64,000 bases of DNA, from positions 20,832,001 through 20,896,000 of the forward strand of contig OU612075.1 in the NCBI GenBank assembly GCA_914767715.1. The letters are read 5' to 3'. A program made the translations under genes and the position numbers. The stretch's first letter is position 1; the number at the start of each line of letters is the position of its first letter. This stretch comes from Membranipora membranacea (taxonomy: Eukaryota > Bryozoa > Gymnolaemata > Cheilostomatida > Membraniporidae). The notes under the pieces were generated by a model. It made no database searches and was not told where the DNA came from. It was given only the letters and a program-made list of their open reading frames with translations. Shown here piece by piece: positions 53,701 through 64,000 of the stretch.

Positions 53701-53728
53701 TAAGGAAATAGACTGTTCTAGTTTATGA
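38789..53728 (+). CDS. ELF/E74-class ETS factor, upstream N-terminal isoform
   Basis: Exons: 38789-38910, 39910-40183, then shared 50259-50417, 51394-51504, 51710-51850, 52057-52212, 52633-52825, 53620-53728. All junctions keep frame. From the ATG at 38824 the product is 409 residues, but no in-frame stop precedes that ATG in its exon, so the true start may be in an earlier exon. The unique N-terminus (about 120 residues) is acidic and serine-rich ([27 protein letters not shown]) and ends in seven consecutive arginines. The ETS domain spans about residues 310-394 ([39 protein letters not shown]) and lies almost at the C-terminus, as in Drosophila Eip74EF. The ending EIDCSSL resembles the end of E74. 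DNA-binding nuclear transcription factor. That this exon joins 50259 is inferred from matching phase 1. Confidence 0.75.
39053..39106. repeat. 9-bp tandem repeat, six copies
   Basis: Six head-to-tail copies of GATGTAGTG, the last ending in A, in the intron between the two upstream ETS exons. Minisatellite-like, no evident function. Confidence 0.8.
40887..40892 (-). terminator. Candidate polyadenylation signal of the iduronidase gene
   Basis: TTTATT on + (AATAAA on -), about 290 nt past the stop codon at 41184. Other AT-rich hexamers nearby could serve instead. Confidence 0.35.
41184..43484 (-). CDS. IDUA: Alpha-L-iduronidase (GH39), nested antisense in the ETS intron
   Basis: Lysosomal hydrolase that removes terminal iduronate from heparan and dermatan sulfate. 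Three exons on the minus strand, 43484-43028, 42802-42674 and 42424-41184, join in frame to 608 residues (human is about 650). A hydrophobic signal peptide follows a Met-rich N-terminus. Conserved blocks include [44 protein letters not shown] with the acid/base Glu, and [12 protein letters not shown] with the nucleophile Glu. [10 protein letters not shown] is also present, followed by a C-terminal fibronectin-III-like region (about 515-608: [24 protein letters not shown]). Both catalytic glutamates are present, so it should be active. It lies wholly within the 40184-50258 intron of the ETS gene, on the other strand, so it needs its own promoter, which I could not identify. Confidence 0.93.
43655..44465 (+). 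mobile_element. Decayed non-LTR retrotransposon fragment (reverse transcriptase)
   Basis: Frame 43655-44332 contains the central RT block: [20 protein letters not shown], then the catalytic [10 protein letters not shown], then [14 protein letters not shown]. This is the palm and early thumb of jockey/CR1-type LINEs. Past about 44110 that frame stops resembling RT. Typical C-terminal sequence ([13 protein letters not shown]) reappears in another frame up to 44465, so the copy carries a frameshift and probably an internal deletion. The endonuclease and N-terminal RT are missing. It sits just upstream of the iduronidase gene within the ETS intron. Confidence 0.8.
44466..48780. other. Intronic stretch without recognised genes
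   Basis: Between the retrotransposon fragment and the second ETS start. Open frames at 45822-46085 and 46999-47265 look random. A good polypyrimidine acceptor (TTTCTCTGTAG at about 48273-48283) could begin a 5'-UTR exon for the downstream ETS start, or the promoter itself may lie in the last few hundred bases. I cannot choose between them. Confidence 0.45.
48781..53728 (+). CDS. ELF/E74-class ETS factor, downstream N-terminal isoform
   Basis: Coding exons: 48781-49204, 50259-50417, 51394-51504, 51710-51850, 52057-52212, 52633-52825, 53620-53728, giving 430 residues. The ATG at 48781 is directly preceded by an in-frame TAA, so it is a true start for this exon. The unique N-terminus (141 residues) is different in kind from the upstream isoform: an Ala/Met-rich, aromatic segment ([16 protein letters not shown]), a Gln-rich stretch ([11 protein letters not shown]) and a SUMO-like IKTE motif. 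The shared part has serine/acid clusters ([18 protein letters not shown]), basic motifs that may be nuclear localisation signals (FKRARD, MKRKRE) and the C-terminal ETS domain (about 331-415). Family assignment rests on near identity of the ETS domain to ELF1/2/4 and Eip74EF. Drosophila E74 likewise makes two proteins with different N-termini and one ETS end. Confidence 0.85.
50956..50971. repeat. C16 homopolymer
   Basis: Sixteen consecutive C, preceded by GGG, in the ETS intron between 50417 and 51394. The opposite strand is G-rich. Prone to length variation and sequencing error. Confidence 0.85.
53393..53584. repeat. 8-bp minisatellite, 24 copies, in the last ETS intron
   Basis: Seven copies of CATGTACT, then sixteen of CATGTGCT, then one CATGTACT, without interruption or length change. 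It ends 35 bp before the final ETS exon. The array is open in several plus-strand frames, which creates long artificial open frames. Each CATGTG is an E-box, and TCATGTGCT matches the core of the vertebrate M-box bound by MITF/TFE factors. No spacers, so not a CRISPR. Confidence 0.95.
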
Positions 53729-54536
53729 GGAGTCACTCGTTGGATGACCAGCTAAGCTGGTGTTACATCATGCCATGTATTGGTACAATCAGCCATCGGG
53801 TCCGGCTCAGCAGATCCGGTTCAGGACACTGTTGTGGCGGTCAGTTGGGGATAACTACCGCCGGAGAGCTACAAGCGAAACATGAGAGCTCTTCATATAA
53901 TAGCAGTCCGTGAATCCAAAGTGCGTTAGATGTATATGTGGGAGAACATACCATAGATGTATGAATGAATAATTCCTTTTGATTTTAGTTCCTCTTATTT
54001 TCAACAAACTGCAGCATTCCCAAATGTTTGACAATAACATTACCAGGGGCTGTGTAATTTTAGGAGTTGTCTTCCGTTGTGCTTCAAGCACCAGTACTGA
54101 TATTTGTTGCAAAGATTGTAAAATGGTGCATCCCTTATATTGTAGATAGATAACAAGTCACGATTTTAGTAAAGTCTCCTAGTCCCGAGACAATCTTTTT
54201 GCTCAATATCATGGATTATGTGCATCTCTTCTAATCTTTATCCAAAGGTTTTTGCCACTCAAAAACGATTTAATTTTGAATGAAGGTTTTTTAAGCCTTG
54301 TAGACTTGTATATTATTAGTGCGGCAAATGGTCATGCTCTATGAATTTATCGAATTGTACAAAAAAAACTGAAATAGGTAATATTACAGATGCTATGTAT
54401 ACTCAATATTTTATTCTTGTACTTCTTAACTATAATATTCAAACTAATCTATTGTTCTTCTTAATATTTTGTTTTTTTTGCAATGTTGCTTTCCATTTTT
54501 CTATTATTAGCAATTGCTATGTTTCCGCTGATAAGC

Positions 54537-54737
54537 AATAAATTCAGGGGAAAATCTGAAGAAATCTCTTTTGATCTTACCGCTAACTGCTCTTATTTAT
54601 AGCCTGCCATCCTTCAAATCGGACACCTCTGGCAATTTTGCTAATTTGTAAGGCACAAATACGGAGTGGCCCTTTTCCAAACAGACAGATGCAAACTCAC
54701 CTTGCTTATATTAATTTGATATACGTGACTAAATAAA
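54537..54737 (+). terminator. Candidate polyadenylation signals of the ETS gene
   Basis: AATAAA at 54537-54542 and again at 54732-54737, 0.8 to 1.0 kb after the stop at 53728. The sequence between stop and signals reads as AT-rich 3' UTR. Either site may be used. Confidence 0.5.
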
Positions 54738-56399
54738 AAGGCTTCGCTACAGTTTTATGAATTGGGTCTTTTGAAGAATATGACAGTTAAAGTGAGCCAT
54801 GGGACCAATGAATCCTTTAGTTCATTGATGGGACAGGGATATGCATCAATATGTTGGTGGTGCTAATGATTGTTCGTTGACCCTAAGCGCCTCTGTATTC
54901 TCGTCTACCTTTTTCTAACCTTGGTGCTCAGACAGCCGAAAGTGAGATTTAGTGTTTGATATTCTTATGGCAATAACTCCAATAAGCCATCTGAGCACCT
55001 CACTAACCATCTTCTAAAGTATTTCCTGTTTAAAATGTAGGTTATTTTCACTACAATAAAGGAGTTTGGTGATTTTAATTTAAGCAAGGAGTTTGGAACA
55101 AATAATATTAAAAATAATGAGGTTAGTGTCTGAATGATTCCGTCCTTGTCACACGGCCAACAAACAAAGTGACCTGTGACAAGGCTTTATCCCCCCTCCA
55201 AAATCATTCGGACAATGACCTTAATATTGTAATGTTTGGCTGATTTTGAACGCCTGATTTTTCCAATTCATGAAAACTACCCTATGTATATATGTGTGTA
55301 TTATAAACAATCCATCATAACAAGAATGATAACATTTGGCTTACTACCATAAAAAAATGAATTATGGGTTGATTTGTCTCATAAATAATTTTTAAAAGCT
55401 CCTTTTTCTCTTTTCTTTCCCAACTTCTCAGTTCTATGACACCAATCTGCTCGAGGACATTCAAAAAGTCTTTTACAGTTAGATGGTTGTCCAAGGTAAG
55501 GTTAGAGGGGATGGTTGGGGTTACTGCTTATCTTCCCAAATTAATTAAATCTGAAGTGCGGAATGAAAATTCATATGCAGTAGTCTAGTTAAATTCAAGT
55601 GTGACAAACTTCAAAACTCAAAATGCAAGTAAACTAATTCTTGTGACTGACATACAGGTGTCAGATTAGTTTAGCAAACAGTTAAAAGTCCAGAAGAGCT
55701 CATGCCCAACTCTTTTCATTTCCTTTCATAGGAAAAAAGTTTAATGCTACATTAGCCTGTCTTGTCAAGCTTTGATCGGTAGGAGGTAGCCTTGAACAAG
55801 GCTAGGTTGGAGGACAGTACAAAGCTTGGCAAGACAGACTAATGCTTCATTAAAATTTTTCTGAGGTGTTGAAAATAAGATTTTTATGGACGCAACTCCT
55901 AAAAAATTAGACACACTTAGATGGTACAATAGTATTATTCTCAAAATGTATATAAGTTCCATCACGGACCCTCCCTGGTTCCATATATTTTCAATTAAAT
56001 TTTTTTATAATCACAGTTTGTTTGAGCATTATTACTCATTACTTGTTTGTTTTTGGCTTGAACCCATTCAGTAGCCTGACATATACCAGAGATGTACTGG
56101 AATCTGCAAAACTAAAAGAAAAAGAGAGCGAGAGGTATAAGAGAATTCTCGCTAATTGAAAGACCCCAATGTATGATAACACCATTTGCTCTACACCCTG
56201 TCTAAGTCTTTGTTTCACAAACGTATTAATATGATCTAAAGAGTCTTAGAGCTTGCCCAATCCCACTCAGTGAAGTTGCCATCAAGAGTGGGAGTGGGTC
56301 TCTCTATGTATATTTTTAGTTAGCATAGAGCATAAACAGTATTTTTTATGTTTCTGGCTTAGAATAACACTTTGTTAGAAGTTGTTTTCTCGTTGTGCA
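54738..56399. other. Intergenic region between ETS and TRIM genes
   Basis: AT-rich with no supported gene. Its only clear structure is the long imperfect hairpin at 55740-55854. Confidence 0.5.
55740..55854. repeat. Long imperfect inverted repeat (35-bp arms, 45-nt loop)
   Basis: Arms 55740-55774 and 55820-55854 pair at 30 of 35 positions, with one further G-U wobble. The loop itself holds a perfect nested hairpin, TAGCCTT and AAGGCTA around GAAC. As RNA this would be a roughly 115-nt hairpin of pre-miRNA-like size; as DNA it could be a small foldback element. Neither is shown. Confidence 0.65.
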
Positions 56400-57442
56400 A
56401 CCAGTGTCAAAAATGATTGGCAGATATCAAGCATCATATGATTGGCTATGTGTTTAACACACCAAAATTGTAAGTTGATATTATTTGTTTTAATAGTAGA
56501 ATTTGGTCATGTTGGCCTAGAAACAGTTGGCGCCATATGTCATCAGAGCTTTCAATCATCCATCAGTTTGACACCAAAGAGAGCAATTTGCTGGTTGTGA
56601 AGGAACTTCAAGTCAATCAACCGAGGAGAAAACATGCTCATGATGTTATGAAGTGATCCTAGGAAGATTTTACATTGTGAGTATTTTATTTACAGTCAAT
56701 CCTTTGCACTGCTGTGATGAATGAACTTTGAATTATCATGGTGTTTTCAAAAAAATTGTGGAAAGTTGCTGAAGAACAAGAAGAAATTGTTGCACAACAA
56801 GGAGGTTTGTATAGTTACCTACTACTATAACTATTCCATCTAAACACAATTGAGTAGCATTATTGTCCACTAAAATCTGCACTTCACCTTTTATATATCC
56901 TCCTATGAATGGTATTTGACTGAATTATTTGATTGTTGTTCAAATAAATTCATTGTAATGTTGTTCTGTTGTGACTGTCTCACTATAAACTCAACAAACT
57001 ACAGACTCAATCAATCTCATCAAGAGTTGACTATTTTGCGAGCAGAGTAAACTTGCTAATGACAGGGAAACGTACCGACGTGCCGTTTCTCTCTGTTATG
57101 TTGGCTGATCTGTTGTGTTGAAACAAAAAGTTGGCGGTCACTGTGTCATGTGGTGGGGGGGGGGGGGGGGGGGGGGGTAATCAATTAATTGATAAATAAA
57201 TGATCAAATTAGTTTATCAATTTATGATTTTGATGCTTCGACCCTTATTTGCAAGTGCCCAGGATTATCAGAATGAGAATGTTGTGGAGTTTCTCACTCC
57301 CAGGTCATGCTCATTTCTCAGCAGTCCGTGTGAGTGTCACCTTTTTATATATCTTGACTTCACCTCACCTCTACTATCTACTATATTGACAGGTAGTATT
57401 CTTACTAAAATTTAATTGCATTAGATTATTCTTGTATTCCAG
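56400..57442 (+). promoter_or_regulatory. Possible promoter and noncoding first exon of the TRIM gene
   Basis: Two inverted CCAAT boxes, both in TGATTGGC context (ATTGG at 56416-56420 and 56441-56445), lie about 240 bases before a possible donor, ACATT|GTGAGT (end 56676). The first coding exon begins at an acceptor, TATTCCAG, at 57443, so an upstream exon must exist. The interval to 57442 would be its intron and includes the G23 run. Confidence 0.35.
57155..57177. repeat. G23 homopolymer
   Basis: Twenty-three consecutive G on the plus strand, about 265 bp upstream of the first TRIM coding exon. It can form a G-quadruplex, and its exact length is uncertain in any assembly. Confidence 0.85.
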
Positions 57443-57477
57443 AACAAACTCCTGTTGATAACATTGAAAGCATAAAA

Positions 57478-60400
57478 ATGAGTTGCACCCAAGCATTGGC
57501 TAGCAGCAGTGGATCATCTCCTAACTACCCAAGTACCACAACCACATCACCCAGTAACCATGGCTCTCTGTGTGGTACGGAGTCGCATGACAGCGGAGAC
57601 TTGCTCTCCAATCACAATAACAGCAGTGTGGAAATGAGTAGTGCCACCTCCAGCTCAGACGGGCACCTGCTAAGCACAAGTTTATCGACTAAATGCCCAG
57701 TATGCAATGATACATTCAACTCTCCAAAGGTAATTTAATTTATTAATTAAATGTTTTGAGATTTAATCATCAGGTTAACAAATACCCTAGACGAGTCGAG
57801 TAAATGATAGCACGAGTTCTCTTTAAGCCAGTTTAGGGCTACTTAAAGTTGGCTAGCACTTTATTTTAGCTAGTTGAAGTGCATGTCTATATAAAGCAAT
57901 GAGAGTGAGTGAATGTTAGCTAGCCTTTAAGGTAGCTATTTCAAACATGTGCGAAATACTTAACTAATCTTGGGTAGGATGAGGATCCAACTTCATTTGG
58001 ATTGCACATAGACTATTATTGATGATCTGTAAAAATGATGTTTGGATTTAGATGATTAGCGGTTAGACGAGCCTATTAGGTTTCCACTCTTGCATGGATG
58101 AGTATGCATTAATCCTTTTTATGTACCCGGTAGGCTTAATGATAACCCATCAGGTGATTAGGTGCAGCAGTGCCAGGTATGCGCAGATATCTGATTGAAT
58201 AATCTTACTTAATCCAGGAAAATCAGCTTTGCAGCTCATGATTTTCTTGATCGATTAGCCATGTAGGAAGCAGGCCCTGTTAATTCTCTCCTACTAAGCT
58301 CAAGAGTTCTCATCATTTTTGTAATGAAACTTTTTATTTTGCAGGTGTTGGACTGCTTTCACTCCTTTTGTCAATCATGTTTGGATAAGCAGCCTTCTAT
58401 AAATCAGACAATCGCTTGTCCCGAGTGTCAATTCATCACAAAGCTGAGCACTGGAGGTGTTTCACAGCTTCCTGCTGATTGCGCTATCTCCTCAGTTCTA
58501 GAATCTAAAGGTATGAAACACAAAGTATCTTGATCCACAACTGAGACGAGGTTGTCTTCATTCGGACGCAACCACTGTCTAATCGGTTGTCGATTCCTTT
58601 CCATAAACAAACTGCCGCTGAGATTTATGTCTACCATTGTCTACACAGTGTTGCAAATTGGTATGGTAAATTGTAAGCGAGGTCAGATCTTAATCTATTC
58701 TGATATGGCAGCTCACCAAGGTTGCTGTAGTTCTGCAAGTCATACAGCCTAGGGCTGGTCTTGTTCCATAAGTATTGTTTGGTTAGACTATTGGTGTAAT
58801 GAGAGGTTACATGCAATGTCTAAGATTAACTCATAATCAAGAGCCATGTCTAGTGAATATATAAAATTATCAATACAAGTCCGGTACGGTTTGTGAAAAT
58901 AGGAGATCAGTGTAGCAACTTTATAGAATATGACAGCAGCAGGATGGGGGGTGTCAAAATCATGTCGCGCTGGAAATCTCTGAAATTTGAACTAAGCGAC
59001 AGTAGCATATGGGATTATGATTCATTTCATGTTAGGATTGAAATTTTTCCAGGGACAACAAATTTGGTGAAATTATCAAGTCATATATGCTATTTGACAA
59101 AAATTGACTGACCATAGTGATAAGTTAGCTCACCGTGGATGAAATATGGCACAATAAATAGAAAGCTTTCCGATTTATTTATTAATAACTTTTACCCATT
59201 TTGAAGGTTGTCAGGCAAATATGTTGCACTTTAAAGTTTTTTTCTGACTGATACAGCATTCTCCGAATTTCTCAACCTGTTGCAGTTGGTGATAAGACCC
59301 TGGTCAACTGTACAGGTTGTAAGAGTAGAGATACGAATGCAGTGGCTAGATGTTTTGACTGTGCTAACTACCTCTGTCCTAACTGTGTGACAGCTCACAA
59401 GTTCATGCACTGCTTTGAGGGTCACCGGGTCAAGTCCCTTGAGGAGATCGAGACCGCAGCAACGGAGGATGGTAGGTGTTTGAACCATGATAAGTTCTCA
59501 TAACAATAAATATTTGTTACACATTTAACCAACACCCATCCTGATAAAAAAGGAATAGACCCTGTGTTATGGTGAGAATGTTCACACTCGTACACCAGTA
59601 TAAAGCCACGCCAAAGAAGCCTTCACAAAACTATCAGTGCATCGCTAAGTCGCTATGTTACATGCAGGACTACCAGCAGGATTACCTGTGTCATGATTGG
59701 AACTTCTTTTGATTCTAATATCGTCATACTGGCGAAAATAATAAGCATGTGATACGGTCTACTGAAGGATAAACTGTGAGTCAGTTGTTTGTTTGTTTAC
59801 TGCAGGAAGTGGAAAGATGGTGTTCTGCGCTGAGCACAAAACAGAAGTCCTCAAATACTTCTGTAAGACCTGTGATCAAACAACATGTAATGAATGTGAG
59901 ACGACACATAAGGTATTTATGGTCTAGTCACAGCCACTAAAATTTCATTTATGCAAAGTGTTTTGTGTTGCCAGGGTATACTTGTTGCCAGTCCACCCTG
60001 TTTTAGCATTTTTATGTTAATTTATAATTGAGCCTTTTGTCACATAAAACTTGATAATAGTGTACTGATTTCATGAGGTTAGGGTGGACTAAACAGGTGG
60101 CTCCCGATTTTTTCACCATGAAGTGATTTTTGCATAAACTTAATATTATGGAATCCATACTAGTATTGTCTCCTATTATTGTGAGAATAGGTGGTACCCG
60201 ACGTCTTCCAAAGAAGTGTCTCATTGCCTGAGCACTTTATATAACCATTTGATAGATTTGGGAGATACTGAACCACATCCAATTCCAATTATAAGACTTT
60301 ATGTCATGGGATTAACTTGGATTAAAGTCACCATTTATTTGATTTAATACAACATTTGAGTATTAATGTTATATTTGTTGCTCTTCTACACCGTCCTGTC

Positions 60401-63400
60401 ACCTCCACGTCAATGTAATACCAGTTGTTGACTGGTCAGAAGAATCAGTTAGTACAAGCAACATTAAGTATACTTGGTAAAAGTATGTAATAAACATATG
60501 ATTCATGAAATGTAGCTAAGTAATTTTCTTTGACATCACCTATATTTGATGTTACGATTCACATTATGGTCCAGTTACTAGACATAAAGTATGCTTTTTT
60601 TGTAGCTGCATGACGTTGAGTTATTGAGTGAATGCAGCGCGACGCAGTTGGAGACTATGAGACACCTAGTAGGCTCTGCTAAGGTCAAGGCTAACCACAT
60701 CCGCAGCTTCAAAAAGGGAGTCGAGCATTCCTCCAACAGGCGAGTGTAGTCATTATCTGATGGGAGCGACCGCTTCCGTCTCCTTATCGGAAAAATAGAG
60801 TACATAAAGCAGCTGATTGGTGGCTGCGATGAGTTATTTGTGATCAGCTTACCGAACCACTCATTGTTCTTACTGAAGTTTGTGGGGAAATAAATCTGAG
60901 GTGCTCCCTGTATTTAGAGCAGCATGAGTGCTTTGTTAATATAATTATGTAAATTATATGGTGGGTTACAACTTAGTACTCTTCAATGGTTGAACACTGT
61001 CTGCTGGGACTGATTGATAGCAAATTTCTACCAATAATCAGTCAATAGGAGCAGATGGATCAGTCCGTATTACCAGTTCATAGGCCAATGGACTGTATCC
61101 ACCCAGCTGTCCATCGTTCCAGTGCCATACACTGACACACTTCATTTGCAATTTGTAAAATTATGACCAATATTCTTGGTAAACAATGAATGCAAGCTTG
61201 TGTCACTCGCCCCACAAGTCAGGTTGGGAGTGCTGTGCGTCTTTGGCCTGTCACTGTCTACAATTTTGTTGTAGCATATCATATTGTTATAATGATTGAT
61301 TGTTGTGTTACTCGCAGGCTGCAGGTTCAGTATGAGAAAGCACAGAATGAGGTGAATGAGACATACGACTTCTATCTCAACGCTCTGGAGGAAAGGAGAC
61401 AGGAGATACTACGTGAGCTGGAATCTACCTACAAAACCAAACAGGTACCCGTAAACCTGTAACAATTCAAACAATAATCTCTACTGATCTTGTCAGTGGT
61501 CTGAGAAATTTTTATCTTATTTATATCAGTGTGATGGTCTGTGTCAATCTCGCTACTAAAGGTGTGGCTACATGTCACGATGTAATCACAGGCCGATGGC
61601 ATGTCTAGACATGCTAAGCCGATCTCACACTGCTACACAGGCCTATGAGTTAGTACTCGATGGTTTAGTGAGTTATAGTGGGGTAATAAATCAGGTGCCT
61701 AGATTGACCAATTAACTCCCTCAGTTCAATCGATTGACCAATGATATTTAATGGGCGTGTTAACAAATGACCGGATATGTCATATTAAATCCGGGTCTTT
61801 GTCACTTAGAATCTTCACCAAATAAAATTTCATTCTTCTGTAAAATTGATTTTCCTATGCCATACTCTGGATGTCATGTCAGGACAGCTTCCATTTCCAA
61901 GTGATACAGCTATTACCTTCCATATTTTCACTACAGCACCACTCCTATCTTTGTAGTTATGGTCTTTTTTATCATAAATAGGAGGATGTGATTTAACTAC
62001 AGATATTATCAACTCCTCCATTTTTGATAGCCTGTCACGATTTGATAGATGACGTGTTTAACCGCGTAATTATTTAAGCAAGCAATCAACAACCAATCAG
62101 CATAGAGGATCGTCTAGATCACTCGGGCAAAAGACCAACAAGTTGGATGTCCACTTAACACGAGTAATCACTCGTGCAGATCCACCGATTAACCACTCGT
62201 GACCCCAAATCGATGTAAAAATCGTGACATGTAGCCACACCTTAAGACAGATGAGAATAATTTGGGGTTCATATTCGGATCACCAGTGAGCTAAAGGCTT
62301 TACATATGGCTTCAATTGCTTTGAATAGGCTTTGAATGATGGTGTATGAAGTCAAGACATCATACCCAGTGTTAGGTCACAACGCACACTACATTGTGAG
62401 CATGTGTAGCTCTAGTTGATTAAGTCTTTGTTTGTGAGTAGTTTTTGCTCATGCGTGACTCACTCAGTGGGTAATCCTCACCTTCTTTTGTTGAATCATT
62501 CTGATCACTTTTGTCAGACCTCTTTTAACATTGCTATATCTGCGAGATTCAGTAATTTTAATCCGATTAAATAAATAGTGTTGTAGTAGGGAATGTAATG
62601 TCTCTTTGGCCTTATTAAGGACAACCCAAAGAGACAACTCATGGGCACTAATCTTTTAACTCATTGCTATATGGACCACTTGAAAACCTAATAGCATTTT
62701 TGGAATTGTTTTGAAAATGAAGAAAACTGATTTTTACTCTATACCATAGGAGGAAAATTTTATCACATTTGTGGGGCACAAGAATTAAAAAACAAGTACT
62801 CACTAAATTAGACCCCTTCTCCCATCGGTCTGTTTTTATATTTCCATTGGTTTATTTCTAGTGAGCCAAGTAGGGCCCAACAGAGGTGTTAGAATTATCT
62901 CCATTTTCTTGGACAGCATCACAGTGGACCATGGGTGTATTTTCAAACTGGCAAGCTATTTTCTTATGGGTTGATTTTGTAATGGGGTAATGAATGATAT
63001 TATATAGTTTTATGCTATCAATGATGAGGCTCTTTAAATTTGATGATTTGTCATTATTTGTGTCAGGTTTAGAGCTAATGATCTCATCAGTAGTTTTAAA
63101 TCATGAGTGTTCCACTTTTAACCCTATTAAATTATGGCTTTCACACTTCTCTGTTATGTGAAACATGTTACAAAGATTATAAGGAGAAATTATGAAAAAA
63201 TGAAGAGGTGTTACATTCTTGCCTGGGGATATATTGGATACATTGTGGGGTACATGGTTTGTATATATACATGTATATCTATAGGTCACACTAAGTGGAC
63301 AGATAAGCAGTATGCAGACTATAGTGGATCGTCTGTACATGGGCTGTGAGTTTATAGATAAGCTCATACGATATGCTCCTGCTACTGAAGCTCTCAGCTT

Positions 63401-63503
63401 CAAGAAACAGATCAACTCTAGAACTCAGGAGCTCCTGGCCTTCCAACCTGACAACACCAACAGCACTACCGGATCTGATATGGAGTTTGTCTCCAATTAT
63501 CAG
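57478..63503 (+). CDS. TRIM-NHL-type RING/B-box/coiled-coil protein (3'-partial)
   Basis: Exons: 57478-57729 (preceded by 35 nt of the same exon), 58345-58510, 59286-59471, 59806-59912, 60606-60739, 61318-61444, 63285-63503. They join in frame to 397 residues and continue beyond the window. After a Ser/Thr-rich leader comes a RING finger (about 73-115: CPVCND, LDCFHSFCQSC, CPEC), normally an E3 ubiquitin ligase. B-box 1 follows (about 142-190: CTGCKS, CFDCANYLCPNC, HCFEGHRV), then B-box 2 (about 205-245: CAEHKTEVLKYFCKTC) and a coiled coil (about 245-330: YEKAQNEVNETYDFYL, LEERRQEILREL). The two B-boxes and the FVSNYQ segment recall TRIM71/LIN-41, Brat and Mei-P26, whose NHL repeats bind RNA. 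The NHL part, if present, lies off the right edge. The 60740-61317 intron appears to use a GC donor. Confidence 0.88.
61560..62242. mobile_element. 683-bp MITE-like DNA transposon (PIF/Harbinger-type ends)
   Basis: Perfect 22-bp terminal inverted repeats, 61560-61581 and 62221-62242, start AGGTGTGGCTAC and end GTAGCCACACCT. They are flanked by a direct TAA duplication (61557-61559 and 62243-62245). A 3-bp TWA target duplication is the hallmark of PIF/Harbinger elements. No transposase frame lies inside, so it would be non-autonomous. It sits in the TRIM intron 61445-63284 and does not affect coding exons. Confidence 0.8.
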
Positions 63504-64000
63504 GTATAGTGATAATGAGAGTATAATTTGTGTTCTCACAATAACCTCCCTCACTCCGGATAGAGAGTTGTCTTGCTTGATCCAGCCAGTTAAATTGGTT
63601 TTATAAGGAAATTATTGTGTGTGGTGCCAAATCAACCTAAAGCAATGTGGGATACCATGTACCACCCACTATGTGCTTGCGTCGTCATGTTAATAAGCAG
63701 GTTAGCATGCACCATGACTTTACAAAAAAAAAAGAAAATTGGAGAGTACGGAAATTCTTCAAGAGTGATTTTTGGCGATATTATCTTAATTGGTTGGTGC
63801 GCTAAGAATACCAGTGTCTAGAGTGGTAGAGATTGAAACCACATCGCCTGTTACAGCATCACACTAGAAATTACATGAGTAAGCAGATTTTGATTCTGAA
63901 ATTTATTTGTTTGAAGTATCAGCCTCCATGCCTGCCTGCACGTCTTCCTGAACTAAAATCAACAATAATACAAGGCACGTTATATCTAGGATACGCTGTG
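63504..64000 (+). other. Start of the next TRIM intron
   Basis: Begins at the donor TATCAG|GTATAG. I find no further exon before the window ends, so the following TRIM exon is outside. Confidence 0.5.

Noticed and set aside
53335-53728. Overlapping plus frames of 94 to 122 codons through the 8-bp repeat
   Set aside because: The repeat unit has no stop in several frames, so these are artefacts. Only the final exon 53620-53728 is coding.
61190-61317. Coding sequence upstream of the TRIM exon in the same open frame
   Set aside because: The preceding codons have no TRIM similarity and a clear acceptor (CTCGCAG) sits at 61317. The coiled-coil similarity starts right after it.

Overview
This is an intron-rich, AT-rich animal nuclear sequence. 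Every gene recognised belongs to a metazoan family: an inverted formin, a GT31 glycosyltransferase, an ELF/E74-class ETS factor, alpha-L-iduronidase and a TRIM protein of the TRIM-NHL type. Introns are GT-AG and keep phase across dozens of junctions. There are homopolymer runs, minisatellites, decayed non-LTR retrotransposon pieces and a terminal-inverted-repeat element. Many small introns together with these families suggest a marine invertebrate bilaterian. I cannot place it to phylum from sequence alone. Exon ends were set by hand from splice consensus, reading-frame continuity and remembered family sequences, so single ends could be off.

Layout. (1) 1-21.7 kb: the 3' part of an INF2-like formin on +, 17 coding exons from 5298 to the stop at 20781, with earlier exons off the left edge. 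A single-exon orphan membrane-protein gene (16839-17927, -) sits antisense in one of its introns. (2) 22.1-25.1 kb: a five-exon beta-1,3-galactosyltransferase-like gene on -, tail-to-tail with the formin. (3) 25.1-38.8 kb: no confident gene; a truncated retrotransposon end near 27.6 kb, a possible promoter and noncoding exon near 29.2 kb and a long palindrome at 36.75 kb. (4) 38.8-54.7 kb: an ELF/E74-like ETS gene on + with two alternative N-terminal coding regions (38789-40183 and 48781-49204) that both fit the shared exon at 50259. Its ~10 kb intron holds a complete three-exon alpha-L-iduronidase gene on - and a reverse-transcriptase fragment. The last intron carries a 24-copy 8-bp minisatellite. 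(5) 57.4 kb to the end: RING, two B-boxes and coiled coil of a TRIM-NHL-type gene on +, cut off before the expected NHL repeats, with a 683-bp Harbinger-like element in one intron.

The genes do not form a pathway: actin dynamics (formin), Golgi glycosylation (GT31), lysosomal glycosaminoglycan breakdown (IDUA), transcription (ETS) and probably ubiquitin/RNA regulation (TRIM). The most informative features are the two antisense nested genes, the dual N-termini of the ETS gene, the orphan membrane protein, the M-box-like repeat array and the non-canonical or in-frame introns.
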